A stretch of 64,000 nucleotides of DNA, from the NCBI GenBank assembly GCA_019637645.1, contig JAHBVH010000002.1, positions 121,166-185,165 on the forward strand, read 5' to 3'. Position 1 is the first letter of the stretch. Each line of letters opens with the position of its first letter. Positions 1 to 8,448 of this stretch are shown here, piece by piece. This DNA comes from Caldilineaceae bacterium (GTDB lineage: Bacteria; Chloroflexota; Anaerolineae; Caldilineales; Caldilineaceae). The notes beneath the pieces were generated by a model. It had not been told where the DNA came from. It worked only from the letters and a program-made list of their open reading frames with translations, and ran no database searches. Both the position numbers and the translations under genes were made by a program.

Positions 1-399
1 TTGCACATGATGAGAAGCCTGATTGAGATCAACCAAGTTATTATTGCGGCTGCCGCGGTATTCAACCAGCCCCAAATTGGGCCGCTCCCAGTGATAGCCA
101 TCTTGGCTTTTGGCAAAACAGACCCGTTCAAACCACCCCGCATCGTCGCGGCTCTGGCCCAAATACCACATATACAACTCATCGCCGACTAGATGGACAG
201 AACCATAATAGACAACATGGCTGTCATCCGGCGCACCCGGTTCGCCCAGGCCAAGTACAACTTTGGTGCGGCCACACGGTGTGTTGTGGCCCACTAATTT
301 TAACTCCACGCCATTTTGAAAGGGGATACTGTGATCGTCAAAGGGGAAGAGCACAAGGTCGGAAAGGCTTTGTAGCGGTCCACCGTTGTGGATAATCAT
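1..399 (-). CDS. Beta-propeller hydrolase-like protein, C-terminus cut off by window
   Basis: An open frame of 133 codons starts at ATG 399 and runs off the window at base 1, so only the N-terminal part is seen. It contains DELYMWYLGQS, then a SQDGYHWERPNLGL segment and GSRNNNLV. The same sequence pattern occurs in the two related proteins at 491-1879 and 4570-6219 (for example STDGISWTKPTLGI followed by GSRANNLV). This pattern is typical of five-bladed propellers of the GH32/GH43-like superfamily. Such proteins often act on glycans, but no catalytic triad can be assigned here. It is the last visible gene of the minus-strand locus, about 90 bases after the preceding stop. The substrate is unknown. 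Confidence 0.6.
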   Translation of the reverse strand, partial: MIIHNGGPLQSLSDLVLFPFDDHSIPFQNGVELKLVGHNTPCGRTKVVLGLGEPGAPDDSHVVYYGSVHLVGDELYMWYLGQSRDDAGWFERVCFAKSQDGYHWERPNLGLVEYRGSRNNNLVDLNQASHHVQ

Positions 400-455
400 A
401 GCAGGTTCCTCACTGAGAAGCTTCGCGGGCCTAGGCAAGTGGTCTCTGTTACCAG

Positions 456-470
456 AAACCGGTCCGGTTT
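456..470. repeat. Small perfect palindrome between two propeller genes
   Basis: AAACCGG-T-CCGGTTT, seven-base arms around one base, in the gap between the genes ending at 491 and starting at 399. It may be a short terminator or a decayed copy of the longer intergenic palindromes found elsewhere in the window. Confidence 0.4.
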
Positions 471-490
471 GGGATTGCGTAAGTCCTATC

Positions 491-1879
491 TTAAAAAGTA
501 AAGGCAAAGAGAGTTGCTGATTGGAGCGTAAAGCGCAGGCGTATCGGTTGCCCAACCCAGGCGGCCAAGGAGGGATTCTCTTGCCACACGACGCTTGCCT
601 GTTGCTGATCGCCCCTCAGCGGTTGGCTCTGGGCCAGCGGCTGGCCGTTCGGATCGAGCAGCGTCACCTCGATCTGCCCCGCGCGGGCATCGGCGTTGAG
701 TTCTAGCTCACCGCCAGGGTAGAGCAAAGGCGTGGTCGTGATCACACCGGTTGTCGCTGCATCGGTTGTGGTTAGGCCCGCAAACCGATCGCGGGGCAAC
801 GTTGCCAGACAAAAATAGCCATCTCGCCAGTCCGTATGGAGATAGTTGCTGCCGCCATAGTAGAGATAGATCTGCTCACCCACGACCACCGGGGTGGCCG
901 CAGCATAGAGACAGCCGCTGTCGTAACTGCCCGTTGGGCCGCGGGGGATCAACGGCGTGCCAGCACAAATGCGCTGCCAGTGGATGGTGTCGGCGCTCCA
1001 GGCTAATTCACAATCTACCGTGTCGGTGGTGGCATTAAAGATCGTGGGAAAGCCGAGATAGAGACCACCATAGGCAAAGATCGGCATAGCATAGAGCTGG
1101 TCATTGCCATCGCGGCCCTCCAAGATCGGGGCTGAATTGCTCCACTGGCGAAAGTCGGTGCTGGTGGCGCGGCCCACCAACCGCCGCCGTGGCTCACGCC
1201 GCCACATCCGGTTGATCAGGACATAGCACTCCAATTCAGGCACCCACAGCGCGTTGTTGTGGGTGTCGCCCATCCAGAAAATGGGATTGGCTGGATCATC
1301 CCGGTGGGGTAATTCAATGGCGGGACAGTGCAGGGGTGTTGACCAATGCTGCCCATCGGCTGACCAAGCGACCAGCATGCGCCGTGTCTCTTCGTGGTAG
1401 AGCACCATTTTGTAGCGTTCAGCCGGATCTGTGGCATGGGGATCTTTGAAGACGCCGTTGCCGTGGGCATAGCGCATCACCAGATTGTTCGCCCGTGAGC
1501 CGCCAAACTCAGTAATCCCTAGCGTTGGTTTCGTCCAGCTAATCCCGTCAGTCGAAGTAGCGTAGCAGACACCCATCTCGCGGGCGGCATTCCCATCGCG
1601 CGCCCGAGCTTGCTGGAGCCGTTCGACATAGGTGCCGGGGTGGCGCTGTGCCAGTGGTGTCTCTGCCGTGGCGCGATCGCGGGTAAAGGGGCTATACCAA
1701 CATCGGAAGAGACCATCGTCATCGCAGAGGACATTGGCATAGAGATTGTCAAAACGGACTTCCCATGGCTGATCTTCACCAAAGAGTGGATTCGCCGCAT
1801 GTTTTTGTACGGCACCCAAGACCGGGTGGACCGACTCGGTTTGTTCGATCATACGGCTATCGAAGAGATAGTAGGTCAT
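491..1879 (-). CDS. Beta-propeller glycoside-hydrolase-like protein (462 aa)
   Basis: Predicted cytoplasmic, as no signal peptide is visible. Repeated blade-like segments (FRCWYSP, CYATSTDGISWTKP, YKMVLYHEETRRMLVAWSAD, GRATSTDFRQWS, CELAWSADTIHWQ) resemble five-bladed propellers of the GH32/GH43-like superfamily. The last ~75 residues form a beta-sandwich-like domain (GELELNADA, IEVTLLDPNGQPL, IRLRFTLQSATLFAF). A related domain ends the protein at 4570-6219, so the two are probably paralogues. The start is taken at ATG 1879, five bases after the stop of the upstream gene. An ATG 14 codons further up would overlap that gene and adds non-conserved sequence. Neighbouring carbohydrate genes suggest a role in glycan breakdown. 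The exact reaction is not known. Confidence 0.65.
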   Translation of the reverse strand: MTYYLFDSRMIEQTESVHPVLGAVQKHAANPLFGEDQPWEVRFDNLYANVLCDDDGLFRCWYSPFTRDRATAETPLAQRHPGTYVERLQQARARDGNAAREMGVCYATSTDGISWTKPTLGITEFGGSRANNLVMRYAHGNGVFKDPHATDPAERYKMVLYHEETRRMLVAWSADGQHWSTPLHCPAIELPHRDDPANPIFWMGDTHNNALWVPELECYVLINRMWRREPRRRLVGRATSTDFRQWSNSAPILEGRDGNDQLYAMPIFAYGGLYLGFPTIFNATTDTVDCELAWSADTIHWQRICAGTPLIPRGPTGSYDSGCLYAAATPVVVGEQIYLYYGGSNYLHTDWRDGYFCLATLPRDRFAGLTTTDAATTGVITTTPLLYPGGELELNADARAGQIEVTLLDPNGQPLAQSQPLRGDQQQASVVWQENPSLAAWVGQPIRLRFTLQSATLFAFTF

Positions 1880-1883
1880 AGCT

Positions 1884-3152
1884 TTAGAGGACCCCCAGTA
1901 ACTTGCCACGCCAATAGGCATCCAACCAGAAGACGACCGTACGCGTGTTAAAGAGCAGTGGCGGTGGATTCTCGCGGGCCGCCGGGGGGATTTGTGCGGG
2001 ATCGCTAGTGAGGTAGCCGCGGCGATCCCCTGTGTCGGCTGGGGTGATCCGCTCGAGCAACTGCCGCCCGACCGCGCCCGCTTCTGGATCGTAGCCTAGC
2101 TCATGGGCCAACATCGCCAAGGCCGCCATTTGGGCCGTGGACGCGGGGTGGGGCGCGGCTGTCTTCCAATAGCCGTGGTGAACATCGTCAATCGGGCCGG
2201 GTTCATAGCGCTCGACTACGCCTGCATCAGTAAAGTTGCCCATGCCAATACACCACCCATCGGCCTGGATCGTGCTCTTGCCCGCGTGCCAACATTCGCG
2301 GATCAGCCGGGGCCAGTCGGCTTCATCAGCCAGATCGGTTTCGCGCAGAAAATAATCATACATCTCGGCCCAGTGGTAGAGATCCTTTGTCTCGCCGCGT
2401 GGGCCACGGTGCATCGCCAGCGCGCCATCGGCAACGCCCTTGCGCAGGATACGGATACATTCATCACGCAGCTGTTGGTCGCCGGTCACTTGGTAGGCAA
2501 TGTGCATCCCGATGGGGATTTTGAGCGCGCTGCTAGGCGATGTGATGCGTTTACCAAAGACCGCCCAGCGTTCGCCTAGAAAATCATAGTGATAATCATG
2601 GCGGATCCACCAATGGCCGTGGGCTTGCAAGGCTTCCCCAATCGCAGCTTTTTCCTGGGCATTAGCCAAGTGTTGATAGTAGCGCCAGAGGGCAATCACT
2701 GGAGTATAGGCTTGATCGACGCTGGTTTCGGTGTAGATCTGGTTGACCGCGCAGTCGCCCACCAGCGCACCATAGGGCTTGGGCCAGTAGCCCGGCTCCA
2801 GCTTGGCCCCTTCGTAATAGGGGTAAAGAGTGGCGTGATAGGCGCTTTCGGCATCGGTGCGGGCCTCATCACTGTGGGTTGCCAGCCAATGCCAGACTTG
2901 GGCGACGAGATACCGATTGCCCACATAGTTGGCATCTTCGTACATGGCGTAGGCTGGCGTGCCAGCCAGGGGGTGCCACTTCTTGCCACTCGCCTGCCGC
3001 TCGGCTTTCTCCGCGCGAATATGTTCCAGCATCGCGGCGGGAATGGGCTGGCGTTCTGGATAGGTAAGCTTGTGGCGAATTAACCCGTATTCGTCGCGTG
3101 CATCGTCGATCACCATCCGGTTAAAGACGCTGGCGCGTTCCTGTAGACTCAT
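1884..3152 (-). CDS. Alpha/alpha-hairpin glycosidase-like protein (422 aa)
   Basis: This is a soluble, mostly helical protein rich in Trp, Tyr and His. It has spaced segments such as YVGNRYLVAQVWHWLATH, IALWRYYQHLA, HAEMYDYFLRETDLADEADWPRLI (split across helices) and a C-terminal FWLDAYWRGKLLGVL. The layout resembles six-hairpin glycosidase or lyase toroids. The C-terminal AYWRGKLLG matches AYWHGRLLG at the end of the protein at 6352-7629, so the two are distant paralogues. The pattern fits polysaccharide lyases, unsaturated glucuronyl hydrolases or epimerases, but no catalytic residues can be assigned with confidence. It lies five bases upstream of a propeller gene and probably shares its transcript. 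Confidence 0.55.
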   Translation of the reverse strand: MSLQERASVFNRMVIDDARDEYGLIRHKLTYPERQPIPAAMLEHIRAEKAERQASGKKWHPLAGTPAYAMYEDANYVGNRYLVAQVWHWLATHSDEARTDAESAYHATLYPYYEGAKLEPGYWPKPYGALVGDCAVNQIYTETSVDQAYTPVIALWRYYQHLANAQEKAAIGEALQAHGHWWIRHDYHYDFLGERWAVFGKRITSPSSALKIPIGMHIAYQVTGDQQLRDECIRILRKGVADGALAMHRGPRGETKDLYHWAEMYDYFLRETDLADEADWPRLIRECWHAGKSTIQADGWCIGMGNFTDAGVVERYEPGPIDDVHHGYWKTAAPHPASTAQMAALAMLAHELGYDPEAGAVGRQLLERITPADTGDRRGYLTSDPAQIPPAARENPPPLLFNTRTVVFWLDAYWRGKLLGVL

Positions 3153-3193
3153 GTGGTTGATCTCCTTTTTCGGCCACTTGGGCTAGCCAACAG

Positions 3194-3259
3194 GCTGAAG
3201 CCCTGTGGCGGCTAATATAAGCTACGCTGAAGCGTACTGTTCGTACGGCGGGCTTCAGC
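3194..3259. repeat. Inverted repeat with GCTGAAGCCC arms
   Basis: GCTGAAGCCC at 3194-3203 and GGGCTTCAGC at 3250-3259 are perfect ten-base arms. Between them, TACGCT-GA-AGCGTA forms a smaller palindrome. It looks like a small dispersed palindromic element in the gap between two catabolic genes. Confidence 0.55.
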
Positions 3260-3311
3260 GGGGATTTCTCGAACGCGGAAGCGCCCGCCCGCAGGTAGCC
3301 CGCTCGGAAAG

Positions 3312-3375
3312 ATAGGCCGCGGATTCACACTGATTCGCTTTTATCCGCGTCCTTCCGCGCGAATCCGCGTCCCAC
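3312..3375. repeat. TCCGCGTCC-type dispersed repeat
   Basis: CGCGGATTC at 3318-3326 and GAATCCGCG at 3361-3369 are inverted arms, with a further ATCCGCGTCC between them. Related copies lie at 10360-10436 and 58529-58548. The downstream kelch gene ends at 3382. Confidence 0.5.
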
Positions 3376-3381
3376 TCCCCG

Positions 3382-4413
3382 TCAAGCTACAATTTTGCCA
3401 ATCATGAACGCGTTGCTGCAATTGCTGAGTGCCGGATCAACGGTTTCGCCGCCAGCGGCATAGATCGTGTCTCCAGCAATGGTGACGCGCAGATCGTTGA
3501 GGCCAATGGGCATCCGTTCGGCCAGACGTTGATATTGATTCGTGGCGATGTCATAGACAAAGACCTGATCCGAGTAGGCACCGATTAAGCGTTGCCGTGA
3601 GGTGCCATGATCGAGGGTGTGAAACGTGTGGGTAATCGCTTGGGCGTCCTGGGCAGCAAAGTACAGGGCCCCACCCATCAAAATAATCTGATCACCATAG
3701 GGAACGGCGCACCCACCTGCCGCCGCACAAGGGAAATCGGCTAGTTGGCTCCAGGTCGCTGCCGAGAAGTCATAGCGCCACGCGCTGGCACAGTGCCGCA
3801 ACTGCCGCGTATTGGCCGCCGTCCACCCTTCGTAGCCGCCAAAGACATAGAGGCTATCGCCAAGGCTGGCAAAGGCCGAACCGACTAAGGACGGAAATGG
3901 TAGGGGGCCAAGATCTTGCCAGCCTATATCCAGCTTGTCGAGATCCAACAGCTCGTAGTGTGTCAGGTGGCGCGTGGCAAAGGCCCCACCTTGGCTGCGC
4001 TCCCATTCGCCACCGCCCACCGCCAACACTTTCCTCCCGACCACGCCAATGGTCGGAATGGCGCGCGGATAGTTCAGCGCGGGCAAGGCGCTCCAACTGA
4101 AACTCCCCTTCTTGCGTTGTAGCCACCACGCGTCGTTTAGACTGATCCGTCCTGTTGGCTGGGATTTGCGCCCACCCAACACCAGCAGCCCATCCTCCAG
4201 CGTACAACCATGCGTATAGGCGCGGCCAAGGGCAAGTGATGGCTCGACGGGAAACCAATCGCCGCGGGCCGCATCCCACCACCACGCCTGTTCGGTCTCG
4301 CGCCAAGGATAGGTGCAGCCCGCCGCATAGACGGGCGCACCATCGACCATACCTAGGGCACCACCTTTGATAAAGACCGGCAGGCCGCGTGCCATTTGCC
4401 AGGTGATTTTCAT
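3382..4413 (-). CDS. Kelch-repeat beta-propeller protein (343 aa)
   Basis: Five or more kelch-like blades are visible through double-glycine turns: LLVLGGRKSQP, VLAVGGGEWER, LYVFGGYEGW, IILMGGALYF and IYAAGGETVD. They are interleaved with Trp-containing strands (WSALPALNYPRA, WSQLADFPCA). There is no signal peptide, so it is probably cytoplasmic. Some kelch proteins in sugar loci are mutarotases or sialic acid epimerases (NanM type), and others are binding or structural modules. Which applies here cannot be told from sequence. It lies in the minus-strand catabolic locus between glycosidase-like genes. The start at ATG 4413 gives the first blade strand directly. Confidence 0.7.
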   Translation of the reverse strand: MKITWQMARGLPVFIKGGALGMVDGAPVYAAGCTYPWRETEQAWWWDAARGDWFPVEPSLALGRAYTHGCTLEDGLLVLGGRKSQPTGRISLNDAWWLQRKKGSFSWSALPALNYPRAIPTIGVVGRKVLAVGGGEWERSQGGAFATRHLTHYELLDLDKLDIGWQDLGPLPFPSLVGSAFASLGDSLYVFGGYEGWTAANTRQLRHCASAWRYDFSAATWSQLADFPCAAAGGCAVPYGDQIILMGGALYFAAQDAQAITHTFHTLDHGTSRQRLIGAYSDQVFVYDIATNQYQRLAERMPIGLNDLRVTIAGDTIYAAGGETVDPALSNCSNAFMIGKIVA

Positions 4414-4446
4414 CGGTTCTCAAGCTTCCTTTCTTCCGTAGCGTAT

Positions 4447-4569
4447 TCATTCCTTGCCCGTCAGCACAGCTCGACAGCGCCGCACGGCGATCTGTTCCTG
4501 TCCAGGCGGGAGGACATGCGGATTGAGAACAATACTGTCGCAGGTGTGATGCCGCGCCACGTATAACAT
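4447..4569 (-). CDS. Possible 40-aa reading frame coupled to the propeller gene
   Basis: The stop codon TAG of the 549-aa gene (4570-4572) is directly followed by ATG at 4569 (TAGATG), which opens a 40-codon frame ending in TGA. The product would include the segment DSIVLNPHVLPPGQEQIAV and has no recognisable domain. The arrangement would allow reinitiation. It could also be the tail of a decayed gene or chance, since no independent ribosome site is visible. Confidence 0.3.
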   Translation of the reverse strand: MLYVARHHTCDSIVLNPHVLPPGQEQIAVRRCRAVLTGKE

Positions 4570-6219
4570 CTATGTTGATCCCTGCTGCACAAATTGAAAG
4601 GCATAGAGACTGGCTTCTTGGAGGATAAAACGGATGCGCACTGGCTTGTTCCAGAGCGCGCTGACGTCGGTCTGCCCTTGCCAAGCAACGGTCTGCCAAA
4701 TCTGTTCAGGTGCGCCAACCACGGGATCACAGTCGCTGGCGGCAAAGCCGGGGTAGGGTTGAAAATGGGGATCGAGCAGCTCGACCTGTACAAAGCCATA
4801 GCTACAGGCCGCGTTGATCTGGAGCAGATTCCCTGCAAAGACAAACTGGCGGGTGAGCACTTGGCCGCTCGCGTTGGTGGGGCGTAGCTCGGCCCACCCA
4901 TCCTCGCGCAGGATCAGCGCATTGAGCGAGCGTTGCCAGCGCTCTGGCACGCTGGCCTGGGCGCGCCGGCTCTCCCACTGTTGGCGTGCCGCTTGGAAAG
5001 CTGCCACTGGCACAATGTCTTGGGTGGCGTCGGCCCCAAACCAATGCTGTTTATCGGGAATGGCGTTATAGAGAATATGGGTTTTGCCCTGGTGAACCAA
5101 CTGGCCAGCCACAGTCGGCGCGACAAAGCCATAATCACAACTGCCGGGGTCGCGGTTCGCAGCCCACGGCTCTAGCCCACCGGCCCGCTGCCACCGTTTG
5201 CCGTCGCGACTGCTGTAGAGGCTTAGCCGTGCATGGGCAAAATCGCGCCAGTTGGTGTCGTTGCGGACATTCCAAAGGGGCTCGCTCATAAATTCGGTGA
5301 CGAGGCCAATGTAGAGATCCCCTTCCTTGCGTACCGACATATCGTGAAACTCAAGGTGTGGCGGCAAATTGGGGTCCCAATCCGCCGAAAGAACCACCTC
5401 TTTGGGCGACCAGTGAATAAAATCGGTACTCTCCTGGCGGCCAACCTGCCGTTTGCGGTGGAGAAAATTCCAGTGGTGCGAGTACTGGCTATAGGCGATC
5501 CAGCGTTGGATTGCTTCGTCCCAAATGATGCGCTGAAAATGATGGTGCCGTTGGGGACTATCTTCGCTGATGATTCCCCAACGCAGGCCATCAGGCGACG
5601 CCGCCACCGAGGACATGATGCGTTGCCCGCGTGCCCGCGCCTTGTCGTGGGGGTTGTAGACCAAGAGATATTTGCGCGCTGGATCGCTTTGATCCTGGTT
5701 GCGCACCAAGCCAATATGATGACCCGAATCCAACAGCACAATATTGGTGGCTTTGTGTTCCTGGTAGGGATGACAATCGGTGCTGAGCGGCTTCTCCCAG
5801 TGCAGGCAATCGCGGGATTCGGCATAACAGAGCGCTTGGCCGTGGTCACCATAGGCGTCCTCGGCTAGTGGGATCACATACCAAAGTTTGAACTTATCCT
5901 CTTCGGGGTCGTGGAGCGCAGCCGTGGGAAAGGGATTGCCCCGTGCTTCCCAAGGCAAATCACCGACGGTAAAGATGGGTGCTGCCGGGCGTTCCGGTGT
6001 AGGGAAGTGGCGCGTCACATCGGTCAATTGGTCGAGGATAAAGTTATCGAGAAAAAGTTGTTTTTGGGTGCCAATATGGAGGAACGGCACGGTGTAGTTG
6101 GGGGGAAAGTAGGGATAGCTGCGCTGGTCAACGGGGCGCTGACCAGCACGCGTTTCGGCAAGCGTACGTTCGAGGTCAAGCGCCTCGGTGGGGTTGCGGG
6201 GTTCGGGCAGGTTGCTCAT
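4570..6219 (-). CDS. Beta-propeller glycoside-hydrolase-like protein (549 aa)
   Basis: This is a larger relative of the proteins at 491-1879 and 1-399. An N-terminal extension of ~55 residues precedes KQLFLDNFILD. Blade-like segments follow: KFKLWYVIPLA, CYAESRDCLHWEKPL, KYLLVYNPHDKARARGQRIM, VAASPDGLRWGII, QESTDFIHWSPKEV and LSLYSSRDGKRWQRAG. The C-terminal ~100 residues (VQVELLDPHFQPYPGFA, VRIRFILQEASLYAFQF) match the beta-sandwich tail of the 462-aa paralogue. The family resembles GH32/GH43-like propellers. No signal peptide is seen, so the substrate is probably an imported oligosaccharide. The exact activity is unknown. A strong palindrome precedes it in the gap to the upstream gene. Confidence 0.65.
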   Translation of the reverse strand: MSNLPEPRNPTEALDLERTLAETRAGQRPVDQRSYPYFPPNYTVPFLHIGTQKQLFLDNFILDQLTDVTRHFPTPERPAAPIFTVGDLPWEARGNPFPTAALHDPEEDKFKLWYVIPLAEDAYGDHGQALCYAESRDCLHWEKPLSTDCHPYQEHKATNIVLLDSGHHIGLVRNQDQSDPARKYLLVYNPHDKARARGQRIMSSVAASPDGLRWGIISEDSPQRHHHFQRIIWDEAIQRWIAYSQYSHHWNFLHRKRQVGRQESTDFIHWSPKEVVLSADWDPNLPPHLEFHDMSVRKEGDLYIGLVTEFMSEPLWNVRNDTNWRDFAHARLSLYSSRDGKRWQRAGGLEPWAANRDPGSCDYGFVAPTVAGQLVHQGKTHILYNAIPDKQHWFGADATQDIVPVAAFQAARQQWESRRAQASVPERWQRSLNALILREDGWAELRPTNASGQVLTRQFVFAGNLLQINAACSYGFVQVELLDPHFQPYPGFAASDCDPVVGAPEQIWQTVAWQGQTDVSALWNKPVRIRFILQEASLYAFQFVQQGST

Positions 6220-6266
6220 CTTGTGACGGTCCTCTATCAGAGATCTATTTGAAAAGGCATCCTATC

Positions 6267-6298
6267 CCCCGGAGCAGTTTTCAAAAACTGCTCCGGGG
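6267..6298. terminator. Perfect 15-bp palindrome between two catabolic genes
   Basis: Arms CCCCGGAGCAGTTTT (6267-6281) and AAAACTGCTCCGGGG (6284-6298) are separated by only two bases. It lies in the 132-base gap between the genes ending at 6352 and starting at 6219. No clean T-tract follows on the minus strand. It could be a processing or stability hairpin, or a partial terminator inside the operon. Confidence 0.6.
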
Positions 6299-6351
6299 TG
6301 GACTGCTCCTCACCCTTTTCATTCGGTCTGTTCGATGTGATGGATGGGGCC

Positions 6352-7629
6352 TTACCAATTTCCTAGCAAGCGCCCATGCCAGTAGGCCACGAGCCACATG
6401 GCCGGCACTTCGGGGCCAAAGATGTTGTGAAGCGGCTTTAGCTCGTCGGGCAGCGTGCCGTCATCCCACCACCACCGCATTTTATCTTCATCCAAGCGCA
6501 ACAGAATCCGCCGTACGACTTGGTGTGCTTGCCCGTCCAACCCGTGGGATTGGGCGAGCATCCCGAGCGCCGCCGCCATACACGCGGTCAGCGACCGGTT
6601 CGAGAGGCTGGTGGCGGATACCCAGCGCCGGGCATTCTGACTAGGATCGGTCACCCCCAATCGATTGGCTTCGCTGCGGTCTACCCATTGGCTCGGATAG
6701 GGGGTAAAGGTATGTTCAACGGCGTCATAGGAGCCAAAGCGGTAGATGCCTTCGCCATCAAAAGAAAGTTGCATGGCACGCCAATATTGGCCGATAAAGC
6801 TGATCCAGTCGATCGCGTCGGCCAGATCAGTGCGACTCCAGTAGTCGGCCAGCAAAGCATAGTAGTAGGCGTTGTGGTTTAATTCGTAGGGAGTGGTGGG
6901 CCAAGGCAGCCGCCCCGCCGCGTTGATCTGCCGTACATGGTGCAAGGCGGCATCCCGAAAGCGCACCTCGCCGGTGACATCATAGGCCGCGTGCAGACAA
7001 GCCAGATATTTCATGGTGCTGGTGTGAGCTGGTTCAACAATGCGCGCCAGATGACCATGATGATTCATCACCCAATTTCGGCGTAGGTAATAATCCCCAT
7101 GCGCGGCCAGATTGGCTTCGGCAACGGCGCGCTCAGCTGGCGTAGCTAATTCTTGGGCATAGATGGCATAGAAGAGCACCGGCGACGCGGCTTGGTCAAA
7201 GCTGGTGGTGGCCCCTGGCCGCCCGCCGTGGGGTTTGCCCAGCAAGCCTGGTTCGATCTGGCCGGAGAGCTGAAAAAGATGATTCAGATCGGTAAAACCT
7301 TTGCGGGCGCTGGCTAGGGCTGCCGGATCTTGGGTGGCGCGATAGCGCAGAATCTGCGACCAGAGAAACCAGCCAGTGGCCCACAGCGTATTTTCGCCGT
7401 AGAGCCAGTCGGCAATCGATGGCTTGGGCGTGTTGCCCCCCCAAACGCCATCGAGATGGCTGACCAAATATGGATGAGGTGCGTCGCCTTCTTGGAAAGG
7501 GCGGCGTGTGTCATAGCGTACGAAGGAGGCCAATAGCCCCCCTGGTCCATAGGCCACATCCAGAATGATATCGTGGTAGTGGGCTGCACGCTGGGCTAGT
7601 TGATCGGACTCGGCCATGGGATAAATCAT
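6352..7629 (-). CDS. Alpha/alpha-hairpin glycosidase-like protein (425 aa)
   Basis: This is a helical toroid-type protein with repeated aromatic helices: YGENTLWATGWFLWSQIL, FDQAASPVLFYAIYAQEL, TSTMKYLACLHAAYDVTG, NHNAYYYALLADYWSRTDLA and a C-terminal MWLVAYWHGRLLGNW. The ending matches that of the protein at 1884-3152. The architecture fits six-hairpin glycosidases, lyases or unsaturated uronyl hydrolases, but no catalytic pair is assigned. Its start overlaps the stop of the upstream gene by four bases (ATGA), so the two are translationally coupled. A second in-frame ATG four codons later is also possible. Confidence 0.55.
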   Translation of the reverse strand: MIYPMAESDQLAQRAAHYHDIILDVAYGPGGLLASFVRYDTRRPFQEGDAPHPYLVSHLDGVWGGNTPKPSIADWLYGENTLWATGWFLWSQILRYRATQDPAALASARKGFTDLNHLFQLSGQIEPGLLGKPHGGRPGATTSFDQAASPVLFYAIYAQELATPAERAVAEANLAAHGDYYLRRNWVMNHHGHLARIVEPAHTSTMKYLACLHAAYDVTGEVRFRDAALHHVRQINAAGRLPWPTTPYELNHNAYYYALLADYWSRTDLADAIDWISFIGQYWRAMQLSFDGEGIYRFGSYDAVEHTFTPYPSQWVDRSEANRLGVTDPSQNARRWVSATSLSNRSLTACMAAALGMLAQSHGLDGQAHQVVRRILLRLDEDKMRWWWDDGTLPDELKPLHNIFGPEVPAMWLVAYWHGRLLGNW

Positions 7630-8411
7630 TCCTTTATCTGTACGATCGCGTTTTGGGTGGCTAGGCGAACCGTTTTGGAATAGTGATTTACTGAAATTTC
7701 TTCCGTCAGTGCCGTGGGGACGCGCAAGATAAATTCAGCCCAATCCGGGGCGTTATAAGCAACATAGGCTAGCTGAAAGGTCTCTATCACATGCTCAAAG
7801 GGGAGTGAAAAATCGGGGAAGAGGATCGGCCCGGTATCGGTCTGGTAGATCTCTTCGCGTTCATTCGCATTGATCGTCTTGATCGGAAAGTCGAGGGTCA
7901 CAGCATAACGGTCCAATGCGGTGAATTCAATGCGCCCGACCAGCAATTCATCTGCGAGGGTCGCTTGTACAATCGCGTCGGTAGTGGGCAACCGCTCGCC
8001 CTCCACCATTTGGACCTTGATCTTGATGCGATCAAAGGCCGCCGCCACCTTGCCCAATTGGCGTTCTGGCTGTGGCCCACGCTCAGGGGGGTAGAAGAGC
8101 ACTCCTTTGTCGTTCTTATCCCAACTTTTGAGGATGAGAAAATCCGTAGTGGAAAGAACACAGCAGAAATCAGCATTGGGCTGCAGCCAGAGGTCGGCCT
8201 GCAACCCCACCTGTTCCGTTTTGCAAGACGCGCCCAACACATATTCGGTCGTAACGTCTGTCTGACGATCATGGATCAAGCAGCGGGCTTCCAAAAGAAT
8301 GCGGGCGTTGTTGAGGGTAAAGGGTGGTTTGGCCGAAACGGTGATCGCTGCCTGCTTTAACAGATCAACCCGAAAGGTTAAAAAGGAATGGAGTAGATCA
8401 GGAACTTGCAT
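7626..8411 (-). CDS. Uncharacterised protein of the catabolic locus (261 aa)
   Basis: I do not recognise this family. The sequence is mainly alternating hydrophobic and polar stretches suggesting beta structure (ARILLEARCLIHD, TTEYVLGASCKTEQVGLQAD, FCCVLSTTDFLILKSW, YAVTLDFPIKTI). There is no signal peptide, membrane segment or evident catalytic motif. It is coupled by an ATGA overlap to the hairpin protein downstream, which suggests a joint role, for example as a partner or accessory domain. The upstream gene ends at 8449, 37 bases away. Confidence 0.6.
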   Translation of the reverse strand: MQVPDLLHSFLTFRVDLLKQAAITVSAKPPFTLNNARILLEARCLIHDRQTDVTTEYVLGASCKTEQVGLQADLWLQPNADFCCVLSTTDFLILKSWDKNDKGVLFYPPERGPQPERQLGKVAAAFDRIKIKVQMVEGERLPTTDAIVQATLADELLVGRIEFTALDRYAVTLDFPIKTINANEREEIYQTDTGPILFPDFSLPFEHVIETFQLAYVAYNAPDWAEFILRVPTALTEEISVNHYSKTVRLATQNAIVQIKE

Positions 8412-8448
8412 GACATCGCTATCCTATTGTGTTTGTGCGTTGTGCTGC

